Origin: Candidatus Omnitrophota bacterium
GTDB lineage: Bacteria; Omnitrophota; Gorgyraeia; Pluralincolimonadales; Pluralincolimonadaceae
Direction of reading: 5' to 3'
Length of the DNA stretch: 5,339 nt
Assembly: GCA_028706795.1 (NCBI GenBank)
Contig: JAQTVK010000080.1
Span: forward strand, 1-5,339
Shown: positions 1 to 5,339 of the stretch, one piece after another
Layout: each line of letters begins with the position of its first letter
Numbering within the stretch: the first letter of the stretch is position 1
Made by a program: the position numbers and the translations under genes
The notes under the pieces: generated by a model
Seen by the model: only the letters and a program-made list of their open reading frames with translations
Databases searched by the model: none
What the model was told of the DNA's origin: nothing

Positions 1-745
1 CGGTGCACGCGCCGCCGGCTGTCGCGTTGGAACTCGTGACATACGGGTACGTGCCGTGGTCGACGTCAAGGAGCGTCCCCTGCGCGCCTTCGAGCAGGAG
101 CCTTTTTTTCTTCTTGACCGCCTCGTTGAGGATTATGGTGGTATTGCAGGCGTACTTCGCTATCTTCTTCCTGTATTCGACGAACTGGTTATAGATCTCG
201 TCGAACGAGAACCCTGAATGGCCGTATAATTTCTGCAGGGTCTCGTTCTTTGCCGCGATATTCTCGCTTAATTTCTTTTTGAAGAGCTCATCATCGAGGA
301 GGTCTGCGAGCCTGATTCCGCTCCTTCCGACCTTGTCGACATAACACGGCCCGATGCCGCGGCCGGTCGTGCCTATCTTCTTGCGGCGCTCGCTTATCCG
401 GTCTATCTCCTTGTGATAAGGAAATATGAGATGGACCTGGTCGCTTACCTTCAGGTTGTCGTCGACTTCTATCCCTTTGGAGCGCAAATTTTCTATCTCG
501 CTTATCAGCGCCTCCGGGTCGACGACGACGCCGTTGCCGATGACGCAGGTCTTGCCTTTATGCAGTATCCCCGACGGGACAAGGTGTAAAATAAACTCTT
601 CGTTGCCGATGACCACGGTGTGGCCGGCGTTATTGCCGCCCTGGTACCGCACGATATAATCGGCGTCGCGGGAGAAGATATCTATTATCTTCCCCTTGCC
701 CTCGTCTCCCCACTGCGCGCCTACTACGACTGTGTTTTTTGCCAT
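1..745 (-). CDS. purA: Adenylosuccinate synthetase PurA (N-terminal 248 residues, cut by window edge)
   Basis: PurA catalyses the first committed step from IMP to AMP in the cytoplasm: IMP + aspartate + GTP gives adenylosuccinate + GDP + phosphate. The frame reads open from an ATG at 745-743 to the left edge. It shows the family signatures in order: GAQWGDEGKGK at residues 9-19 (P-loop-like, catalytic Asp14), GGNNAGHT at 36-43 (catalytic His42), GTTGRGIGP at 125-133 (IMP-binding Thr/Arg), EGAQGTLLD at 219-227, and DHGTYPYVTSSN at 229-240. About 57% of a typical 430-residue protein is present; the C-terminal GTP-binding part is missing only because the window ends. The start is firm, since the first signature begins at residue 9 as in other PurA proteins. 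The gene begins one base after the serA stop and has no Shine-Dalgarno sequence at normal distance, so translation probably depends on ribosomes finishing serA. No damage or frameshift is seen. Confidence 0.97.
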   Translation of the reverse strand, partial: MAKNTVVVGAQWGDEGKGKIIDIFSRDADYIVRYQGGNNAGHTVVIGNEEFILHLVPSGILHKGKTCVIGNGVVVDPEALISEIENLRSKGIEVDDNLKVSDQVHLIFPYHKEIDRISERRKKIGTTGRGIGPCYVDKVGRSGIRLADLLDDELFKKKLSENIAAKNETLQKLYGHSGFSFDEIYNQFVEYRKKIAKYACNTTIILNEAVKKKKRLLLEGAQGTLLDVDHGTYPYVTSSNATAGGACT

Positions 746-749
746 ATTA
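743..749 (-). other. serA-purA junction (TAA-T-ATG), likely termination-reinitiation site
   Basis: The serA stop TAA (749-747) is followed by a single T and then the purA ATG (745-743). The nearest purine-rich stretch, AAGG at 765-762, is 16 nt from the ATG, too far for a normal Shine-Dalgarno sequence. The arrangement suggests that ribosomes finishing serA restart on purA, keeping the two proteins linked in level. This is inferred from spacing only. Confidence 0.6.
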
Positions 750-2330
750 GAATTTTATCAACCTTGCGTCTAAGACATATTTCGCCGAACGTATCTCTTG
801 CATGACAGGCGCCGGGATCTCCTCATCGAGGTTCAGGACGGTCAGCGCATGCCCGCCTACTTTTGTCCTGCCGAGGGTCATGCCGGCTATGTTTATCTTG
901 TGCTGGCCGAGGACCGTGCCTATCTGGCCGACGATGCCCGGTTTATCTTCGTTGGAAAGTATCAACAGGTATCCGGTCGTCGAGGCCTCGACGTAGAAAT
1001 CGTTTATCTTGACTATGCGCGGGTTCTTCCTCGGCGAGAGAGTGCCGGCGACTACCACCTTGCCCTTATCGGTCTGCGCCTCTACGATGATCAGGTTGGA
1101 GAACTCCTCGGCCTGCGAGGTCTTCGTCTCGACGATCTTTATCCCACGCTCCTTGGCTATAAACGAGGCATTGACGAAATTGACCGTCTCCTGGAGTATG
1201 GGCGTCAGGAGCCCTTTCAGGAAGGCGATCGTCACCGAAGCGAGATCATGCTCTATTATCTCGCCCGAATACTGGACTTTTACTTCCGCTATCCTCGCAT
1301 CGGCCATCTGGCCGATCACAAGCCCCATCTTCTCTGCGAGTGTGATGTACGGGCGTATGACCTTGTATATCTCCGGGTCGACGCACGGGACGTTGACGGC
1401 GTTCCTGCAGCCGCGGCCGAGCAAAGCGTCGGCGACCTGTTTGGCGACCTCGATGGCAACGTTTACCTGAGCTTCCTCCGTGGACGCGCCAAGGTGCGGT
1501 GTCGCTACCAGCTTATCGGTCTTGAACATCGTGAAATCTTTCGGCGGTTCTTCCTCGTAGACGTCGAGGGCCGCGCCTGCGACCTTGCCGGACTCGAGGG
1601 CCTTGATGAGCGCCTTCTCGTCGATGATGCCTCCGCGCGCGCAATTAATCAGCCGTACGCCCTTCTTCATCTGCTCGAATTCTTTTTCGCCGATAAGGTG
1701 CTTAGTCTCGTTCGTTATCGGGGTATGGACGGTGATGTAATCGGATTCCTTTATTATATCTTTTATCTCGACAAGCTCGACGCCGAGGTCATTGGCCTTC
1801 TCGACCGTAAGGAACGGGTCGTAGGCGATGACCCTCATGCCGAACGCCATCGCGCGTTTTGCGACCTCGGTGCCTATGCGGCCGAGGCCGATGATGCCGA
1901 GCGTCTTGCCGTATAGCTCGACGCCCATATACTTGCCCCTGTCCCACTTGCCTTCCCTCAATGAGGCATTCGCGTTCGGGACGTTGCGCGACATCGAGAG
2001 CATCAAAGACCATGTATGCTCGCAGGTGGATATCGTGTTACCGGCGGGCGTGTTCATGACGATGATCCCGCGTTTCGAGGCGGCTTCAGCGTCGACATTA
2101 TCCAATCCTACGCCCGCGCGTCCGATGACTTTAAGTTTCGTCGCGGCTTCTATGATATCCTTGTTGACCTTCGTGCTGCTGCGGACGACGAGGGCGTCAT
2201 AATCCTTTATGATCGCCTTCAATTCTTCGGGAGGCAGCTTGAGTTTAACATCAACCGAGAGTTCCTTTTCGTCTTTTAGGACCTTTAATCCTTCCTCAGA
2301 CAGCGCGTCGCTTACGAGTACTTTGTACAT
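747..2330 (-). CDS. serA: D-3-phosphoglycerate dehydrogenase SerA, long form with ASB and ACT domains
   Basis: SerA oxidises 3-phosphoglycerate to 3-phosphohydroxypyruvate with NAD+, the entry step of phosphorylated serine synthesis. Numbering is from the ATG at 2330-2328 (527 residues). The N-terminal substrate domain (about 1-100) is followed by the Rossmann domain with GLGRIG at 148-153. The catalytic set of the D-2-hydroxyacid dehydrogenases is complete: Arg232 in CARGG, Glu261 in DVYEEEPP and His279 in TPHLGAS. A C-terminal substrate-binding segment follows, then an ASB (allosteric substrate-binding) domain (about 320-450) and an ACT domain (about 453-527). Length and layout match the long SerA type of Mycobacterium and Bacillus, not the roughly 410-residue E. 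coli type. A GTG at 2336 would add two residues, but it lies only 3 nt from the AGGAG, whereas the ATG lies 9 nt away, so the ATG is preferred. The gene follows a class V aminotransferase that may use its product, and purA follows 1 nt after its TAA stop. Confidence 0.97.
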   Translation of the reverse strand: MYKVLVSDALSEEGLKVLKDEKELSVDVKLKLPPEELKAIIKDYDALVVRSSTKVNKDIIEAATKLKVIGRAGVGLDNVDAEAASKRGIIVMNTPAGNTISTCEHTWSLMLSMSRNVPNANASLREGKWDRGKYMGVELYGKTLGIIGLGRIGTEVAKRAMAFGMRVIAYDPFLTVEKANDLGVELVEIKDIIKESDYITVHTPITNETKHLIGEKEFEQMKKGVRLINCARGGIIDEKALIKALESGKVAGAALDVYEEEPPKDFTMFKTDKLVATPHLGASTEEAQVNVAIEVAKQVADALLGRGCRNAVNVPCVDPEIYKVIRPYITLAEKMGLVIGQMADARIAEVKVQYSGEIIEHDLASVTIAFLKGLLTPILQETVNFVNASFIAKERGIKIVETKTSQAEEFSNLIIVEAQTDKGKVVVAGTLSPRKNPRIVKINDFYVEASTTGYLLILSNEDKPGIVGQIGTVLGQHKINIAGMTLGRTKVGGHALTVLNLDEEIPAPVMQEIRSAKYVLDARLIKF

Positions 2331-2339
2331 GGTCACGCT

Positions 2340-2344
2340 CTCCT
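2340..2344 (-). promoter_or_regulatory. Shine-Dalgarno site of serA
   Basis: AGGAG on the minus strand lies in the short gap after the aminotransferase stop. Its spacing is 9 nt to the ATG at 2330 but only 3 nt to the in-frame GTG at 2336. This decides the serA start in favour of the ATG, which also gives the usual beginning MYKVLVSD. Confidence 0.75.
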
Positions 2345-2351
2345 AATTATA

Positions 2352-3518
2352 TTAAGCTGGTTCTACGGGGCCCCTGTCGCGGCCCTCAAGCAGGACTTCC
2401 TCGGCGGCTTCGACCCCGACGCCGGGTTCGCCCCTGAATCCCATTTCGGCGAGCGCCATGCCGAGCACGGCGATTGTCATAAGTACATCCGTATCTGTTA
2501 TATAACCCATATGAGCAATGCGGATGACCTTGCCCTTGAGCTCGGCCTGGCCGCCGGCTATGCCGACGCCGTATTTATCCCTCATATGTTTTACGAGTTT
2601 CTCGCCGTCTATGCCCTCGGGGACGCATACAGCCGTCACGCCGTTCGAAGGCGCGGTCGGGGCGAATAATTTAAGGCCCATCGCCTCCATCGCCTCGCGG
2701 GTCGCGACAGCCAGTATCTTGTGACGGTTGAATATGACGTCGAGGCCTTCCTTTTTCATCATCCTCAGCGTCTCGCGCAGCGCGATGACCAGCGATATCG
2801 CCGGGGTGAAAGGCGTATCTGTCGACTCGATGGCCTTCTTTGCCTTCTTCAGGCTCAGGTAATACTTCGGGCACTTCGACTTCTCGACCTTCTCCCACGC
2901 CTTATTGCTAAGGCAGATGAAGGCCAGCCCCGGCGGGATCATCAGGCCCTTCTGCGAACCTGAGACCACGACGTCTATCCCCCATTCGTCGGCCTTTATA
3001 TCTTCGGCCCCTAGGCCGGATATGGCGTCGACGACGATGACCGCGTTATGGCTTTTTGTCACCTGCGCGATCGCTTTTATATCCGTCAGGACACCGGTCG
3101 AGGTCTCGCAAAGGGTCGTAAATACCGCTTGTATGCCCGCGTCCTTCTTCAATTCCGCCTCAATGGCCTTAGGGTCGACTGCTTTGCCCCACTCTACGTT
3201 TATTATTATAGGTGTAATGCCGTATGCCTTGCAGAGTTCTGTCCACCGTTCGCCGAATTTACCGCCCTGTACGCATATCGCCTTGTCTCCGGGCGAAAGC
3301 AGGTTGGCGACGGCAGCTTCCATAGCGCCTGTACCCGAGGACGTGAACGTTATGACGTCGTTCTTAGTCTGGAATACGTATTTTAAGAGTTCGCAGACTT
3401 CCTTGAAAATCTCCATGAACTCCGGCGTCCTGTGATGGATTATCGGTTCGGCCATGGCGAGCAATGCCTGCGGCGGGACAGGCGTGGGTCCCGGCGTCAT
3501 AAGATAATTTTTCTTCAT
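2352..3518 (-). CDS. Class V aminotransferase (alanine-glyoxylate / serine-pyruvate type), candidate phosphoserine aminotransferase
   Basis: This is a 388-residue fold-type I PLP enzyme of aminotransferase class V. The family opening TPGPTPVPP is at residues 8-16. The PLP phosphate-binding turn TSSGTGAMEAA is at 59-69. Asp164 in VVDAISGLG should pair with the pyridine nitrogen, and Lys190 in SGSQKGL is the expected Schiff-base lysine. Arg333 in VIRIAHMG should hold the substrate carboxylate. Length is normal for the family and all key residues are present, so it should be active. Relatives use alanine, serine or aspartate as amino donor and glyoxylate, pyruvate or phosphohydroxypyruvate as acceptor; sequence alone does not fix the pair. 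Its place directly upstream of serA makes conversion of 3-phosphohydroxypyruvate to phosphoserine a plausible role (inference). Glyoxylate-to-glycine transamination is the main alternative. It is not SerC, which is a separate subfamily of class V. The ATG at 3518-3516 has a strong ribosome-binding site and follows lon by 11 bp. Confidence 0.93.
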   Translation of the reverse strand: MKKNYLMTPGPTPVPPQALLAMAEPIIHHRTPEFMEIFKEVCELLKYVFQTKNDVITFTSSGTGAMEAAVANLLSPGDKAICVQGGKFGERWTELCKAYGITPIIINVEWGKAVDPKAIEAELKKDAGIQAVFTTLCETSTGVLTDIKAIAQVTKSHNAVIVVDAISGLGAEDIKADEWGIDVVVSGSQKGLMIPPGLAFICLSNKAWEKVEKSKCPKYYLSLKKAKKAIESTDTPFTPAISLVIALRETLRMMKKEGLDVIFNRHKILAVATREAMEAMGLKLFAPTAPSNGVTAVCVPEGIDGEKLVKHMRDKYGVGIAGGQAELKGKVIRIAHMGYITDTDVLMTIAVLGMALAEMGFRGEPGVGVEAAEEVLLEGRDRGPVEPA

Positions 3519-3524
3519 TCCTTA

Positions 3525-3531
3525 CCCTCCT
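3525..3531 (-). promoter_or_regulatory. Strong Shine-Dalgarno site of the aminotransferase, overlapping the lon stop codon
   Basis: AGGAGGG on the minus strand nearly perfectly matches the anti-Shine-Dalgarno sequence. The core AGGAGG lies 7 nt before the ATG at 3518. Its first two bases are also the last two bases of the lon stop TAG (3532-3530), so ribosomes ending on lon occupy the next gene's initiation site. This supports both the start choice and co-transcription with lon. Confidence 0.85.
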
Positions 3532-5339
3532 AGGTTTGTATAGGTAAACGTTGATATATAGTAGGCTTCAGGGCCATTTTTCTTGGCGCGGCCTTCGGCG
3601 CCTTCCTGCATTTCTTCTCGAGTGCTATCTCCAGGACCTGGTCCATATACTCGACGGGTATTATCTTCAGGTCCTTCAATACGCCCTTCGGTATCTCCAC
3701 GAGGTCCTTTTCGTTCTCTTTAGGTATTATGACCGTCTTTATCCCTACCATGTGCGCGGCGAGTATCTTCGACTTGAGCCCGCCTATCGGCAGGACTTTT
3801 CCGCGGAGGGTTATCTCGCCTGTCATCGCGACGTCTTTCTTGACCGGGCATTTCGTCAGGCTCGATATGAGCGCGGTCGCCATCGTGATGCCGGCCGACG
3901 GGCCGTCTTTCGGTATGGCTCCCTCGGGTATGTGTATATGTATATCCAGCTTTTTATAAAAATTATCGTCGATCCCGAATTCCCTGGCGCGCGAACGGAT
4001 ATAGCTCAACGCCGCCTGCGCCGATTCCTGCATGACCTCCCCGAGCTTGCCGGTAAGGGTCAGCTTCCCTTTCCCTGTCATGAGGGTCGTTTCTATGGAG
4101 ATGATATCGCCGCCCGCCTCTGTCCAGGCAAGGCCGGTCGCGACGCCGACCTCGTTCTTCTCTTCTTTCTTAGGCTCGGTGAACTGGACCGGGCCGAGAT
4201 ATTTTTCTATCTTCGCGCCGGAGAGGCGGAGCTTAAGGTCCTTCTCCTTTTTCACGACGTCCTTGGCTATCCGCCTGCAGACACGCGCTATCTCGCGCTC
4301 GAGATTGCGGACGCCCGCCTCGCGCGTATACCTGCGCACTATCCTTAATATGGCATCCGCAGTGAATTTTATATTCTCTTCCTTAAGACCGTGCAGCTTT
4401 ATCTGCTTGGGGATAAGGAAACCTTGCGCGATCTTCACCTTTTCGTATTCGGTATAACCCGAAAGTTTTATTATCTCCATCCTGTCCTGCAGCGGCAGGG
4501 GTATATTGTCCTGGAAGTTCGCGGTCGTGATGAACATGACATCCGACAGGTCGAACTCGACCTCGAGGTAATGGTCTGAAAATGTGGAATTCTGCTCCGG
4601 GTCGAGGACCTCGAGCAGAGCGGCTGCCGGGTCGCCCCTGAAATCCGTGGACATCTTGTCTACCTCGTCCAGCAGAAAGACCGGGTTCCTCGATTTCGCT
4701 TTCCTTATGGATTGTATGACGCGGCCCGGGAGCGAGCCGATATATGTCCTGCGGTGGCCGCGTATCTCGGCCTCATCGCGCACGCCTCCAAGGGAGACGC
4801 GGACGAAATTACGACCGAGCGCCCGCGCGATGGACTTCGCCAGCGAGGTCTTGCCTACGCCCGGAGGCCCGACGAAACAGAGTATCTGGCCCTTCATCGA
4901 TTTCACGAGCTTGCGGACGGCGAGGTATTCGAGGATCCTCTCCTTGGGTTTCTCGAGGCCGTAATGGTCCTCGTTCAATATCTTCTCGGCGTTCCTGATG
5001 TCGAGGTTGTCATCTGTCCTGGCAGACCACGGCAGCGCGACGAGCCAGTCGATGTAATTACGCGAGACGGTCGCCTCCGGGGAGGTCGGATACATCCTCG
5101 AAAGTTTCTCGACCTCGCGCAGCGCTATATCCAGCGCCTCCTTCGGCATCTTCGCCTGTTTTATCTTTTCCTTGAGGTCATCGAGCTCGTTCTTGTAATC
5201 GTCCTTCTGGCCGAGCTCCTTCTCGCTGGCCTTGAGCTGTTCCTGGAGGAAATATTCCTTCTGCGCCTTCTCTATCTGCTTCCTGACGGTGGATGATATC
5301 TTTTTATCTATCTGGAGTATGCCGATCTCGGAATTGAGG
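3530..5339 (-). CDS. lon: ATP-dependent protease Lon (LonA), N-terminus cut by window edge
   Basis: Lon is a soluble hexameric AAA+ serine protease that unfolds and degrades damaged and short-lived regulatory proteins. The frame is open from the right edge to the TAG at 3532-3530, giving 602 visible residues. By comparison with E. coli Lon, roughly the first 180 residues are missing. The visible part starts in the coiled-coil end of the N-domain (KQIEKAQKEYFLQEQLKA, about residues 20-37). The ATPase module follows with Walker A GPPGVGKT at 157-164 and Walker B FLLDEVDK at 221-228, and then a sensor-2 region, YTREAGVRNLER. The S16 protease domain carries the catalytic dyad Ser481 (KDGPSAG) and Lys524 (GGLKSKILAA), 43 residues apart as in E. 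coli Ser679/Lys722. An internal ATG at 5149 (MPKEA) is not the start, because conserved Lon sequence continues upstream of it. The C-terminus ends in a short basic tail of about 25 residues, rich in Lys, Arg and Pro. No transmembrane segment of the LonB type is seen. Confidence 0.97.
   Translation of the reverse strand, partial: LNSEIGILQIDKKISSTVRKQIEKAQKEYFLQEQLKASEKELGQKDDYKNELDDLKEKIKQAKMPKEALDIALREVEKLSRMYPTSPEATVSRNYIDWLVALPWSARTDDNLDIRNAEKILNEDHYGLEKPKERILEYLAVRKLVKSMKGQILCFVGPPGVGKTSLAKSIARALGRNFVRVSLGGVRDEAEIRGHRRTYIGSLPGRVIQSIRKAKSRNPVFLLDEVDKMSTDFRGDPAAALLEVLDPEQNSTFSDHYLEVEFDLSDVMFITTANFQDNIPLPLQDRMEIIKLSGYTEYEKVKIAQGFLIPKQIKLHGLKEENIKFTADAILRIVRRYTREAGVRNLEREIARVCRRIAKDVVKKEKDLKLRLSGAKIEKYLGPVQFTEPKKEEKNEVGVATGLAWTEAGGDIISIETTLMTGKGKLTLTGKLGEVMQESAQAALSYIRSRAREFGIDDNFYKKLDIHIHIPEGAIPKDGPSAGITMATALISSLTKCPVKKDVAMTGEITLRGKVLPIGGLKSKILAAHMVGIKTVIIPKENEKDLVEIPKGVLKDLKIIPVEYMDQVLEIALEKKCRKAPKAAPRKMALKPTIYQRLPIQT

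Noticed and set aside
3..194. A small plus-strand frame at the left edge
   Set aside because: It is antisense to purA, which reads open across the whole of 1-745 with clear family motifs.
798..1916. A 372-codon open frame on the plus strand opposite serA
   Set aside because: It is antisense to an intact, motif-complete serA, has a biased composition rich in Asp, Arg, Leu and Tyr typical of shadow frames, and shows no recognisable domain.
3930..3948. Short alternating TATATG-like repeat
   Set aside because: It encodes the conserved Lon segment DIHIHIPEG on the minus strand; the repetition follows from alternating His and Ile codons.
3551..4348. A 265-codon open frame on the plus strand opposite lon
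   Set aside because: It lies fully within the conserved protease-domain coding region on the other strand, has no recognisable motif, and has shadow-frame composition.
5147..5149. ATG (MPKEA) as the possible start of a short Lon
   Set aside because: The frame continues open upstream with conserved Lon coiled-coil sequence (KQIEKAQKEYFLQEQ), and MPKEA is an internal motif in Lon proteins.
4712..5296. A leucine-rich 194-codon plus-strand frame that looks partly hydrophobic towards its end
   Set aside because: The Leu/Val/Ile run is the antisense of Lys/Glu-rich coiled-coil codons in Lon, so the apparent membrane segment is an artefact.

Overview
The window is an ordinary bacterial chromosomal segment with no visible sign of mobile DNA. 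Four genes are packed head to tail on the minus strand and fill it almost completely. In transcription order (right to left) they are: the C-terminal three quarters of the ATP-dependent protease Lon (3530-5339, start lies beyond the right edge); a complete class V PLP-dependent aminotransferase of the alanine-glyoxylate/serine-pyruvate type (2352-3518); a complete long-form D-3-phosphoglycerate dehydrogenase, SerA (747-2330); and the N-terminal part of adenylosuccinate synthetase, PurA (1-745, C-terminus lies beyond the left edge).

The gaps between genes are 11, about 21 and 1 bp, with no promoter or terminator visible between them, so the four genes most likely form one transcription unit. 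The lon stop codon is embedded in the Shine-Dalgarno sequence of the aminotransferase, and purA starts one base after the serA stop. Both arrangements suggest translational coupling. No intergenic stretch is longer than about 21 bp. No RNA genes, repeats, insertion sequences or CRISPR arrays were seen.

Functionally, the middle pair fits the start of the phosphorylated serine pathway. SerA oxidises 3-phosphoglycerate to 3-phosphohydroxypyruvate, and the adjacent class V enzyme is a good candidate for the transamination that follows, a role normally played by SerC. PurA uses GTP and aspartate to turn IMP into adenylosuccinate; it is connected to serine only indirectly, through glycine and one-carbon units used in purine synthesis. 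Lon is a general quality-control protease with no direct metabolic link.

The organism is a bacterium: Shine-Dalgarno sequences are clear and the Lon is the soluble bacterial LonA type. The DNA is moderately GC-rich, yet the genes use ATA for isoleucine and AGG for arginine often. This would fit an uncultured lineage such as Omnitrophota or a deltaproteobacterium-like group, but the assignment is a weak inference. I found no previously undescribed system. The most interesting points are the probable non-SerC phosphoserine aminotransferase and the coupled gene junctions.
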